From positions 62,001 to 126,000 of the forward strand of contig JAHGAU010000021.1 in NCBI GenBank assembly GCA_019925105.1: DNA of 64,000 bases, in the 5' to 3' direction. The notes under the pieces are model-generated. The model saw nothing but the letters and a program-made list of their open reading frames with translations. It had not been told where the DNA came from and searched no databases. Both the position numbers and the translations under genes were made by a program. This stretch comes from Niebla homalea. Taxonomy: Eukaryota; Ascomycota; Lecanoromycetes; Lecanorales; Ramalinaceae. Positions 51,901-63,920 of the stretch are shown one piece after another. The stretch's first letter is position 1. Every line of letters starts with the position of its first letter.

Positions 51901-54900
51901 AGCTTTTTTATTATTATTAATTCTTTTAAGTTATTTATTGCTTTCTTAATATATATAATTATCTATTTTTATTATTATAAGTATTATTAATTTAATTAAT
52001 ATCGCTTTTTCTTTATATACTATATATTCTTTATACCGTTTAATATTATCTTCCGTAATTAATAATAACTTTAAGTATTGTATAATTTCTTCGTTTATCT
52101 TATTAAGTATTAAATTTATAAATTTAATTATTTTCCGCTTTTATCCGGTAAACTATTATTAATATAAAATAAAGTTTATTTTTAATTTTAAATTATTAAT
52201 CGGATTATTTATTGTATCTTCCTTAACTCCCGTATTATCTTTTTAATACTTTTAAGCTTCTTTATTATCTCTTAAGTACTCTTATTATTGTTTTATCCCT
52301 TCCGATTCTTTTAAATTTTTACTTAATTGTTCCTATTTACTTCTTATTTAATTTATTTTTTTATCCCGTCTTAACGCTTTAACTTATTTCCAATCTTTTT
52401 TTACTTATTCCGATTATTTTTTATATATTCTTTTTTTTTCTCTGAATATATAAATATACCCTTTTTCTCTTATTAATTAATCGTTAAAATATACGCCCTT
52501 AAAGTTAATTTTACTTTTTAGACTTCTTTTTTTCTTATAATTTATTAATTTTAATTATCCTTTTTATTTTTTAATTTAATCTTTTAGCTTTTTTTATTAT
52601 TTTTATATTTAAATAAGTTTAATTTAATTTCTTTTTTTAATATTATTACGTTTTTATAGTATAGTTTCTTATATATTAATTTTTAACGTATTTTACTTAA
52701 CGGATATATTTAAGGTTTAAGTAATTAAATATCTTTTTTATAAATAATATCCTTATTCTTTAATATCTTTATTTAAATTTTAAAGTTAACCGTAATTAAC
52801 TTTAATTATAAGAATCCTAGTAAGATATTATAATTTAAATTATTTTTTAATATTATAAAGACTTATATTAATTTAGTTATTTTTATAATTTGGATATTAA
52901 ATATAATTTATATATAAAATAATATATAATCTCCGTTTATTATTAATATATTTAAGTAATTAATTCTAAATAATTTTAAAGGTTTTTTTATCCGTAATTC
53001 CCTTATTATACTTAAGTTAATTATAATAATATCCGATCTTTAATTAACTTTTATATTAAATAACTTATTTATTTATTCCGGCTAATAAATAATTATTATT
53101 TTTATAAGGTATATTTATTTATTCTTATTAAGTATAACTTTAAGGGTTTATTTTAAGCTTATAATTATAATATTATTAATCTTAAGTTATTTATTTTAAA
53201 TCGTTTTTTATGTTTTTTCTCCGTTATTTTCGGGAACTTCCTTAATAATTATAATTTTTTTATGACTTATACGATTAAGATTTAATACGTTTTTTATAAA
53301 TTGGCTTATTTTTTTAAAAAATACAATAAAAGTTATATTAAATATATTATAAAAAATGTAATATTATTAATTAATAAGATCGGCTTAACGTTTAAGGTTT
53401 ATTCTTTTAATAATTTAATGATTTATTAAAGTTCTTTCTTTCTCCCGGTCTTCGTTTTCCCCTTTAACTTCCCCTTTATTTATTCTTTAATTTATACGAG
53501 TTTAACTTTTTTTTTAAATTATTGTTTTTAATTCATCGTTACTTTATGGCTATATTTATTACTATATTTATTTCATAATTAACGTCCTTATTAAAGGGGT
53601 ATCCTTCCTTTACGGTAATAACTTCATAATTAAAGTTATTAATAATTCCTTTATTATTAACCTTATTAAGGATTTTTTTTTCTTTCTATATAGTTAAAGC
53701 GATAATTATTACGTTTATTAATACGTTTAATTAATTATTAAGCGGTATAATTATAAATACTATTAATAAACAATAACCCGTATTACAATGCCCGTTTTTA
53801 CGGTTTTAATCCTTCTTTTATATATTTTTTTTATTAAAGCTTACGTTATTTCCGTTATATTTTTATTTATAGCTTATATACTTTTCCGTTAAGAATATAT
53901 TATAATATTTATAATAAATAAAGTATAATTTTATATTAAACGACTTAAAGTTATTAATATAAGGGTTTTTAAACTTAACCGGATTAAATAATCTTAAAAT
54001 AAATTAATTATTTCTTTTAATATTTTAATTAATCTATAAATTTTATTAATAATTTTATAACTTTTAATTTATATTTTCCGTTTGATTATTAATATTCTAT
54101 TAAAATAAATTTTAAAATCGGTTTTAATACTTAAATTATTAAGGTAATATTGCTTATAATAATCATATTAACGTTATTTATATTATTAAGACGTCTTAAA
54201 GCTTTTTATTTAAATAATTTTAAGGGTATTTAATTTATCGCGTTCTTTTTATTTATAATACTTATATAATTCCGTTATAATTAACGTATATTAAATTTAC
54301 CTTTAACGTAGTTTTTTAAAGGTTTCTGTTTATATAACTTAATTAATTTATAAATATTTAAGCTTTAAGATTTATTCCTTTATCCTTTTTTTTTTAAGTT
54401 TTTTTTTTTTTTTTATTCCTTCCGTAACCTATTTTATTTTAAGGTATACTTTATAAAGATTAAGCTTTTTATATACGTTTTCTATTAAACGTTTATAGAA
54501 CTTTATATCCGTTAAATTATTCTTAAAACGATTAATTATATTTTTTAATATATATTTAATTATTTTATTTATCGTATTCTTTAATTTTCCGGGTTTAATA
54601 TTTTTTCCGTTTAAATTATATATAATACGGAATATATATTTATAATAATTGAAAATAAAATTAATTCTTTAAGATAATATTTTAATATTATTTACCGGTT
54701 ATTCCGTAAAGTTATTAAGATTTAATTTTAAGAATTCTTAACTTAATAGTTTTTAAAAGTTCTTTATATCTTCCTTTATAACGTCGTTTATTATTTTATT
54801 TATAAGTAAAGCTTTAATTTTTAATTATTCCATTTAATACGTTATATTCTTTTTAAGTTTTATATTTATTATGTTTATTTATTAATTAAGGGAAATATTT

Positions 54901-57243
54901 TTCCCGATCTTTTTTTTTACGTTACGGATCTATCTTTATATATTATTTAATTTATTTTCTTACTTATTTAGTTCTTTTAATTTATAAAATAAAGTCTTAG
55001 TCCCGGGTTATATTATAATTCTTTATTATAAAGTTTCCGATAATTTTAAGGTAAAAATTAGGATTATTAACAATATTATAAAGTTTTTTTCTATATTTAT
55101 TTTTATTATTATTATTAAAAAGGATATTTAAAAATATTTAAATATTTCCTTTACTTTATATATATTAATTAATTCCCTTTTAAATTTAAAGGATTAAAAG
55201 ATTTTTAATAACATTTTATTATTCCTTAAAGAAAGGTTAATAAAGTTTATTATTAAGTAATCCTTAATAATACTTATAACTATTAATAAATAGGGGATAG
55301 CCCCATAATTTATATGAATTTATCCTGATTTTATTTATTTTTTATTTAATATAAAGTAAAAGAATATATATTCTTTTTAATAAAGGAAATAAAATAATAA
55401 TAAAAAGGGTAATAATATTATAATTATTTCCTTAGTTTATATAATAATATTTAACTTTATTTTTCTTATTTTAAAGATATTAAGATATATATAAAATAAA
55501 ATATATTATCGTTAATATATTATTAATATTAATAAGGGTATTTTAAAGAAAAAGTTTTACGGTTACTTTAAGTAATTATATTTTATTTTTATTTTTTTAA
55601 TTTTTTTTTTTTTTTAAAGAAAGGGTCAAGTTAATATATAATTATATAACGTTAATAAGGGTCCTTTTAGTTTCTTAAGTTATTATATAAGTATATATAA
55701 ATTATGTTTTATTATAAATTTATATTTCCCTTTCGGATTAAAGTAAATTCTAATTATTTATTTTAATCTTCTCTGTTTTCTATACGGGAAAACCTTAAAA
55801 AAAATACCGTTAAATTAAGTAAATTTTATATTAATAACCGTTATAGGTTATTATTGGTATTCTTAATATATATATAATATAATTATTATTATAAATATAT
55901 GTATCTTCGTTTTTTTTTATTAATTCTTTTAATTAATCTTATTATTTACTTTTTCTTATTATTTATTTTCTTAATTTATTATTTAATTTTTTTATTTCTT
56001 AATCGCTTAATTTATAACTTAAAATAAAGGGCTTATTACGTTTGGTTAACGTATTATATAGCTTACGGTTATTTCCTAGGAATTTTAAAGACTAATTTAA
56101 CCCTTTATAGGTAATTTAAAACCTAATTATCACTTAAGTAACTTTTAATTTAATAATTTATATTCCAATAAAAAGTATCTCTTTAAGAAATATATACGAT
56201 TATTTAAACTTAATTAAGGAATTTTATTTTTATTATTTTTATCGCTAAAATATATAATTCGGTTTAATTATTCCGATAATTATTAAGGAATCTTATATAT
56301 TTATTAATATTAAAATACCCGATATTATTTACGGGTCTTAAAAGATCGCTTACTTAATATAAATTGGTTTTTAAGACTAACTTTACGTTTCTAGGGAATA
56401 TATATAATACTCCGAATTAAATTAAAGAATCTTATTTATAATAAATAAATCGGTTATTTAAAATTATTTTATAAGACTTATAGTTTAATTGCTTAAGATA
56501 ATTTAATAAAACTTATAGTTTAATCGGGTTTAATTGTTTATATTAACTTAATAAATTTTATATTTCGGTTTTTATGGTCGTTAATTATTAAATAGTAATT
56601 TTACGTTATTTAAAATAATTAAATTTTTTAATTTTTTTATTAATTACTTTAATTTCTTTTATTTTAAGAAAGCGGCTTATATTAATATATAAGTTATAAT
56701 TTCCTTAACGATAATTTAAAATATCCGGTAATATATATAATTATTTTTTAATTAAGGTTTAAGCCCGTCGTTAATATAAAAAGTATTATTATCCTTTTAT
56801 AATTAAGGCACTTTAAAAAATTATTATCTTTTTTAACTTTTTAATTTCTAATAGCTAATAATTAATTAATAAATATTAATAATACTTTACCGATACGTAT
56901 AAACGGGGTCCCCGTATTAATTAAGGGTAATAATAAGAATATCTAAATAAAAGTATTTAAAAGAAAATTATTTAAATATTTTTATTTTTTTCGATTTTAA
57001 TGTTTATTTAATAAGTAAGTGGTAATTAAGAATATTCTATAAATATATATGAATTTATAGCCTATTACTCTTATTATATATATATAATATAATAATAATA
57101 AAAATCGGTTTTCTATAATATTTTTATAATTTTTATTACCGTTAACTAAGGAAAAAACACAATAGGTTATTTACGATTAAGTCGTATAATTAAACCGAAT
57201 TCCTTAATATATATAAGTAAATAAAAGCCTTTTTAAGACCATT

Positions 57244-57493
57244 AAAAAAAATAAGAAGGGATAAAAAAGTAAAAGTAATAAAATAATAAATAATAATAAA
57301 GTACAATTAAAGATAAACTATAGCCCCTATATAAGTTTATAAAGTATAAGTTGTTTACTATAGTAATCTATTATACCCTTCCTTTTCAAAGTATATACGA
57401 ATCGATTCCACCCTTAATTAGCCCTTTTAATATTTCCCTTCCTTTATACACCTATCCGCAAGTTTAGTGTCTTCCATGCTCTCCCCTTTTCCA
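57244..57493 (-). repeat. R2 LTR, right copy (250 bp)
   Basis: Its plus-strand left edge is heavily mutated (AAAAAAAATAAGAAGGG), while its right half keeps normal bases (ATCCGCAAGTTTAGTGTCTT). It ends TTTTCCA at 57493, followed by the CCCTT duplication. Confidence 0.82.
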
Positions 57494-58612
57494 CCCTTTA
57501 TAAATTTATCTTATGAGTTATATAGATAAATAACGGCGAATAAAGAGCGTATTAATACACTTTAGGCGGAGACCTATAAAAGCAGCTTATATAAGAGTAA
57601 ACCGGATATAATAAATACAATGAACGGAAATAAAATAATAATAAAGAGGGAAGGGTTATTAATTAAGCGGCGGTAGAACCGGAGAATGAAATAAAAAATC
57701 AATAAAAAACTAATAATATTAATAAAGGGATAACTTAAGATGAATACGGGCAGTAAAAAGATAGCGTAATACGTAATATAACGGGTAAAATATACGATAA
57801 CGTAATAACGGTAAAATAAAAACTGGCAATAATATTCTTAATAAGTTCTTTATATAGATTTTCTTTAACTTAACCCAATATCAGTAAATCTGCGGCCTGC
57901 TCGGATTAAGTGAATAAAAAATAGATTTATTCACTCAGACCGCTTATAAATTACTTATAAGTATCCAGGGAAACTTACGAGCGCTTCGAACGGTCTTAAA
58001 CGGGTAAAAAAAAAAAATTAAAAATAAAACCGTTTAAAAACGGTAAAATAATGATTCTTATTGCTTATAAATTTTTTTATTAAGCTTTCTTAATAGCGGA
58101 TATACCCGTAATCCCCTTTTTAAGCTATAATATTTAATATTTTTAAAAATTAATTATAGATTCGGTTATTTTAATTAAAATTTACCTTAAGAATTAATAA
58201 TATTTAATATTAAAGGTAAAGGTATTTAAAGGGGGTAAATTTAAAAAAACATTAAGTTAAAGAAACTTATAAGACTTATAAGAATCCAAGAAACTTACGA
58301 GTGAATCTGATACTTATAAGCGCTTAAAGGTTAAGTAAAGGGGGATATAAGTTTAACCTGCTTAACCTATTTACTTATACTCGGAATACTTATATACTGG
58401 TTTATAAATTTGCAGATGAGTATTTGAATCTTCCTAAGGCGTTTAAATATTTTCTTATTATTTAAAAGGATATTGTTCCGTTTAAAGTTATATTATATAA
58501 ATAAATACGTAAAGTTATTTAATTTTAATTTATCATTAAGAGCTTCCCGTTAATTTAAAAATAATTAATTAACGTTATTAATATCCCGGAAGATAAATGA
58601 ATATTATTTAAT

Positions 58613-58757
58613 TATTAGCGCTAATATATACCCCGCAGGGGTGGCTTACCGGGCTTAACACCCCTTATATGGTAATAGCGGCTTACCCTTAAGCGCTATT
58701 ACCTGCCCAGGTTAGCTACTTTTACACTTGGTGGCCGAGTGGTTATCCGTCCTAATA
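58613..58757 (+). mobile_element. Solo LTR (145 bp) with tRNA-like A-box
   Basis: Starts TATTAGCG and ends CCGTCCTAATA, which fits TG..CA ends after RIP. The 5-bp TTAAT lies on both sides (58608-58612 and 58758-58762). It matches the reverse complement of 60502-60679, including GGTAATAGCGG and AAGCGCTATTACCT. TGGCCGAGTGG (58732-58742) matches the polymerase III A-box of Ser/Leu tRNAs. No complete tRNA can be folded from it. Confidence 0.75.
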
Positions 58758-58910
58758 TTAATATTATATTTAATATTAAAGTAAAGATCGTTATGAATAA
58801 AGCGTTCCCGATTAATAAATAAAATAAGGAAGTTATTAATAAGGAGTTTAACCGGTTATATAAAAAAGGTATTCCCCGACCGGTATAGGATAGGTACGGG
58901 ACCGGTACGG

Positions 58911-58983
58911 GTACTCTGGGAAGCGGGACGGGATATATCCTCTAGGATAAGGACGGGATAAGGATAATATAGGGATAGGACGG
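58911..58983. mobile_element. Truncated copy of the GGGAT-rich MITE
   Basis: TACTCTGGGAAGCGGGACGG and the following GGATATATCCTCTAGG match the complement of the right end of the MITE at 23893-24293. The copy stops where the inverted arm begins at 58985, so only one end is present. Confidence 0.75.
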
Positions 58984-59154
58984 GATAAATATCTGCAAAT
59001 TTATAAACCAGTACATAATCACTCCGAGTATAAGCGAGTAAATTAAATAGGTTAAGCTTATGTCCCTTTTCGCTTAACCTTTAAACGCTTTGAGCGCTCG
59101 TAAACATCCGGTTTATTCCTAAGTTTCTTGAAGTCTTATAACTTTTATAAATTT

Positions 59155-59658
59155 AGAAAAAATGGAAGGCAATAAAAGTGTAAAAGTAATGAAATAACAG
59201 GTAGCAATAGAATACAATTGAAAATAGGCCGCAGCCCCTATATAAGTTGGTAAGGTATAGGTTATTTATTATAATAATCCGTTATAGATATTTTTTTAAG
59301 TATATGGAAAGGGGGAGAGCATGGAAGATATAAAACTTGCGGATAAGTATATAAAGGAAGGGAAACATTAAAAGGGCTAATTAAGGGTAGAACCGATTTA
59401 TATATACTTTAAAAAGGAAAAGTATAACGGATTACCATAGTAAGCAACCTATACCTTACCAACTTGTATAAGGGCTGCGGCCCATCTTCAATTGCACTTT
59501 ATTGCTACCTACTATTTCATTACTTTTGCTCTTTCATCTCTTCCTATCTTTTCTGTATATATAAATTGATTTTATTTTTAATTAACCTTTTTAATATTTC
59601 CGTTCTTTTATATACTTATCCGTAAGTTCAATATTTTTTATATTTTCCCGCTTTTTTA
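59155..59658 (-). repeat. R3: 5'-side LTR of a second R2-type element, split by a solo LTR
   Basis: The left part (59155-59304) and right part (59560-59658) together make 249 bp, collinear with the R2 LTR. Sequence after 59658 (TATAATAAAATGTTACTTTT) matches the R2 interior after 32830, so this is a complete-element terminus rather than a solo LTR. The rest of R3 lies beyond L4 and the window edge. Confidence 0.8.
59305..59554 (+). mobile_element. Solo LTR of the R2 family (250 bp), inverted inside the R3 LTR
   Basis: Starts TGGAAAGGGGGAGAGCATGG and ends CTATCTTTTCT. GTATA borders it on both sides (59300-59304 and 59555-59559). Its orientation is opposite to the R3 LTR it interrupts. It is the least mutated copy of the family (for example AAGTATAACGGATTACCATA) and so the best reference for the consensus. 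Confidence 0.85.
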
Positions 59659-59753
59659 TTTTTTTTATAATAAAATGTTACTTTTAATATTATTATACTT
59701 TAAGTTATATTATATCCGCTTATATATATTTTAATTATATATATATTATTTAT
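59659..59753. mobile_element. Start of the R3 interior
   Basis: About 95 bp, collinear with R2 from 32831 (TTAATATTATTATA..). It is cut by L4 near 59754. Confidence 0.65.
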
Positions 59754-60501
59754 GACCTGCCCGATGGCGACGAACAACGGGACCCCAGAGGTTCAAAACG
59801 ATATACGCGTATATAGCTTAAGGTAAGTACCTTAAATACGATAAGCGGAAGCGGAATAATAATAGAAATAAAGGGGGTAAAAGGGTAAACGGCCTTTATT
59901 AACGGAAATAAGAATAATTTATACGGATAGCACGATAACTATATAATAAAGAACTCTTAAATTAAATAAAAAGCTTATAATTAACGAGATATACGTAAAA
60001 AAACGCATATAATATATAAAAATAACGTAATTATAAAAGGTAAATAAAGGATAAAAGAAACGGGGATAATATACGGTAACGGATAAAAAATAAACGGAAG
60101 CGGAGAAGGTTTTATTAAATATATATATATTAAAAAAAAGCCAGGCGAGGATAAAAGAATATTAAGTAAATAAAAATAAGCTATAAAAAAGGGTAACCGT
60201 TAAATATACGGAAGGAATATAATAAAGGAAAAAATAATAAAAGCGTTAAAAAGCCTTTTTATAATTAAATAAAAAGATATTATATTAAAAACTTAACCGA
60301 TATTATAGATTAAATTACGGAAGGTAAGAAATTTTTACGTAAAGGCGGGGGCGGGATTAAGGGATTTAAAGAGGTTACGCGGAGTTTAAAAGGCATTAAT
60401 AAAGGTACCGGTAAAAGGAGGTAAAAGGAATTAAGGAGGTTATATTTAAAATAAGGGAGCGATAAAAGAAGCTTTACGGATAAAAATAAAAGTAAATTAA
60501 A

Positions 60502-60679
60502 TGTCAGGGTGATAACCACTCGGCCATCTCATGGACAAAAGTAGCTATCCGGGGTAGGTAATAGCGCTTAGGGGTAGGCCGCTATTACCATATATGAGAA
60601 GGTAGTCTACCCGGGGGATCACCCCCAGGGGTAGGCTCTACCCCGGAGCCCTTGCTCCAGGGTAGGTACTGCCATAACA
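60502..60679 (-). mobile_element. Solo LTR (178 bp) inside L4, GC-rich, with tRNA-like A-box
   Basis: Plus-strand ends are TGTCAGGGTGATAACC and ACTGCCATAACA, so it reads TG..CA. TTAAA lies on both sides (60497-60501 and 60680-60684). The minus strand carries GATGGCCGAGTGGTTATC (within 60511-60536), the start of a Ser/Leu tRNA-like sequence with an A-box. GC-rich inverted stretches such as CCCGGGGGATCACCCCC could fold. It is the least mutated of two copies; the other is at 58613-58757. Confidence 0.8.
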
Positions 60680-63059
60680 TTAAATAACGAAGGTTATAAA
60701 AATAATATTTATATTAAAGGTAAAAAAAAATAAAGGTTAAAAAGAAAACGGTAATATTAAAGAAAATAAAAATAATAACTATATAATTATTAAGTAAAAA
60801 AGAAAGGAACGTAATTATAAAAATGAATCCTTTATAATTAATAAAAACCTTTAAAGTAATAAGGAAGCTATTAATAAAGTAAATTATCGCGGTACGTAAG
60901 TTATAAAGTAAGGATATCCTCCTTAATATAACCTTATTAAAAGCGAAAAAAGAACTTAAAAAGTTAAAAAAAAAAGCCGGTAAAAAAGGATATAAAACGG
61001 TAAAGATATTAAGGTAATTATTCATTATTATAGTAGATAGGATATATTTAATAAAATTTATAAAAGAAGAAAAGGAAATTACCTTAAAACGGATAAAAAA
61101 AAATATAGTCCTTTATTCCGGGCTAAAAATCATTAATTATAATCTTCTTTCCATAATAAAAAAAATTAAATACCCTTAGCCGGATAAAAAGGTACTTTAC
61201 GGCTATTTTAAGCGTAACGTTAATAAGGATATACGACGATATCCTTGATAAAGGGGTAATAAAGGGTAGGTTTTTAAACTAATAAAGTTATAAGATTAAA
61301 CGACGGATATCTATTAATACTTTAAATATTAAAGGTATAAATATATTATTATAAAATATTTAAATAATATAAAGTATATAATATATATTAAAGGGTATAA
61401 TATATATAGATACGCAAGCTTAATAATAAAGGGCTTAATAAAAAATACGTTAAAATACGTAATATATAAGAGTAATAATTATTTAACGTAAAACTTATAA
61501 TCTATAATAAGGGTTAAAAAGACTTAACGTAAAGAAATTAAGATAACGGTTAAGGTTTAATATTATAATTTATATAAATTTAAACCGGTAAAATAATTAA
61601 GGATAATTTTAAAATATAGATAAAGTCTATTAAATAAAAAAGGATAAAATATGATAATTAATAATATAAAAAAGAAAAAGCTTATAGTAATATTAACCTT
61701 TAAAGTCAACTGCCCGATTAAGATAATTATTATAATAAAAAGGTTAAAATAAATAATATTTAACTTTAAGGAAAAACCATTTATATAAATAAAAATTAAT
61801 AAAAAGAACTTAATAAAAGTTAATATATAATACGTTTACGCTTTTAAAGATAATATAATATAACGTACGTAAGGAAATAATTAAAATTATAATATTAATA
61901 TTTAAATTTAAAAAAATAAAAAATATTAATATTATAACGATATAAAAACCGTTATATAATCCGTATATACGCTTTTTAATTAATCCGGAAAATAATTTTT
62001 ATTTAACCTTTAAAGAAAATAAAAAAGTACGGATATATTTCTTTATAAATAAAAGGTTAAATATAAATAATTAAAACGTTATTTATTATAAAGGGAATTT
62101 ATATACGTTCCGAATTATATAAAAAGGAAATATTAAGAGAAATTTAAATATTTATAATATATATAATCCGCCGTTAATTAATAATGAAAGCTTTTTACGA
62201 TTTTATTACTTAAAAATATTATAATTATACCCGGCGAATACCTTTTAATAAAAGACTTTAATCTTTATTATATTAAATAAAATAAAGAAAAACATATAAT
62301 TAATTATATTAAGTTTAAAGAATTATTAATAATTATTACCCAATTTAACTTTACGTTATTAACGTTAAAAGGGATTATAATATAAGAAAATTAAGGGTTT
62401 AGGATTATAATTAACTTAATATTTAACTTAAAAGATATCGTTAATAGGGTTATTATATACGGGCTATAAAAAAACTTAAAATATAACTCGGATTATATAT
62501 TAATATAAATAAGCTTAAATTAAACCGTTAATACGACCCTATTATTACCGGTAAAAAAGGCATAAAAAACGGTTAAAAAAACAGAGGTTTATATAAAAAC
62601 GGAGGAAACGGTAATATAATTTACGGACCTTTTTAATTAAGTAATAAAGACCGGATCGATCTTTTTATAAAATAAATAATAAAGGCATTAAATAAAGTTA
62701 TTAATAAAATAATCCCGTTAAAAAACCCTTTTAAAAAGTTAAAACCTATTAAAATAAAAAATATATAACTATAGTTATAAAAGTAAAAAAGTTAATTAAA
62801 TAAGTTTTTAAGTATAAAAATTAAGAAATACTTAATTAATTAAGGATTATTTAAGAAGAAAAAGAAAGGATTATTAAGAAAATTAAAGAAATATATTTTT
62901 AGTTTATAATATATAATTTAACGGTTTTATTTTATAGTATTTAAAAATTAATAAAATATAATAAAAAACGGAATAGGAAATTAAAGTTTATCCTTAAATT
63001 CTTATTTTTAAGAAACTTAATAATATATTAATTAATACCTTTAACGGTAAAATTAAGGC

Positions 63060-63920
63060 CTTTAAGGGAATATTTTTCTTCCTTTTATTAAAAGTTAGCT
63101 TAAACGATATTAACGGCGTTATATACTTTAACCCTATATTAATAAATAAAATAATAATATAAGATATAATAATTAAAGTAATTAATAAATTAAAGAAAAA
63201 TAAAACCTTAAGATTAAATAAAGTTCTTAATAAATTCTTATTAATAATAACTTTATTATTTAAAAAGGTTTTTATTTATTTTTTTAAGTATATTTTAACG
63301 TTAATTATTACTTACGTAAATTTAAGGAAATAAAGATAATTATCCTTAAGAAGCTTATTAAGCCGGATTACTTTAAGGTAAAATCTTATAGACTTATTAT
63401 ATTCCTTTATACGTTAAAAAAAGCCTTAAAAACGATAATAATAAAAATACTTAATAATTATATAGAAAACCACGGACTTCTCCCCGATTAATAAATAAAA
63501 ATAAAGAAAAATCAATTAATAAAAATAGCCCTTAAAGGATTAATCGATAACGTATATATAATATAAAATTACGGAAAGAACTATATTATAAATCTTCTTT
63601 TTCTTAATATTATAAGTACCTTTAATAAAATAAACTATTAAAAATTATTATATAATTTAAAGAAAAAAAAATATTACCCTTTTTAATTAAATAAACGAAA
63701 AGTTTCTTAAATAATTAAGCTATATTAATTAACTTAAAATAAAAAATAAATTTAATAAAGCTTACTATAACGGGAATTTCTTAAAGATTATTTATTTCTT
63801 TTATATTATTTTTATTCTTTAACGGTTTATTAATTAAAAAGCTTATTAAGTTAAAATAAAAGGTTTAAGTTAGAAACTTTATTAATAACGTTTACTTTTT
63901 AACTTATAATATCTTTATAT
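63060..63920 (+). pseudogene. L4 reverse-transcriptase remnant
   Basis: Collinear with the L2 domain. The GIPxGS block is at about 63773-63796 with an in-frame TAA. The catalytic box FINNVYFLTY has Asn-Asn at 63884-63889. Stops and loss of the metal-binding Asp pair make it inactive, as in L2. Confidence 0.8.

Larger units (their letters stand above)
32581..57493 (-). mobile_element. R2: large element with 250-bp LTRs, interrupted by LINEs L2 and L3
   Basis: LTR copies lie at 32581-32830 and 57244-57493, flanked outside by the 5-bp CCCTT (32576-32580 and 57494-57498). Three other copies or parts of the LTR give the same 249-250 bp. On the minus strand the LTR starts TGGAAAAGGGGAG and ends CTTTTCT. 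The plus strand of the interior is T-rich, the reverse of the plus-sense elements here, so coding is probably on minus. Removing L2 with its contents leaves 13300 bp, long for an LTR element, so older insertions may remain undetected. The interior (32831-38861 and 50475-57243) is saturated with RIP and I could not recognise gag or pol. A less AT-rich patch lies at about 33340-33660. Confidence 0.75.
58255..59150. repeat. Inverted repeat, ~165-bp arms around 0.56 kb
   Basis: The left arm (58255-58420) contains AAAGGTTAAGTAAAGGGGGA, AACCTATTTAC and CTGGTTTATAAATTTGCAGA. The right arm (58985-59150) is its reverse complement with RIP-type differences. The enclosed part holds the solo LTR and the MITE fragment. 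It may be the ends of a foldback or TIR element, or two opposed copies of one repeat; a flanking duplication was not found. Confidence 0.7.
57499..59154. other. Mosaic of small repeats between R2 and R3
   Basis: No gene. It contains a hairpin (AGTGAATAAA..TTTATTCACT, 57909-57936), a pair of long inverted arms (58255-58420 and 58985-59150), a solo LTR (58613-58757) and a truncated MITE (58911-58983). A segment at 57940-57990 resembles part of the arms. The left 350 bp is A-rich with no recognised content. Confidence 0.6.

Noticed and set aside
58722..58757. Possible tRNA gene
   Set aside because: Only the acceptor/D-arm-like part with an A-box is present. No anticodon arm, T arm or B-box follows before the LTR ends.
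60310..61025. Minus-strand open frames of 69 and 103 codons in L4
   Set aside because: They are antisense to a LINE, made of Leu/Phe/Ile/Lys codons from AT-rich DNA, with no family resemblance.
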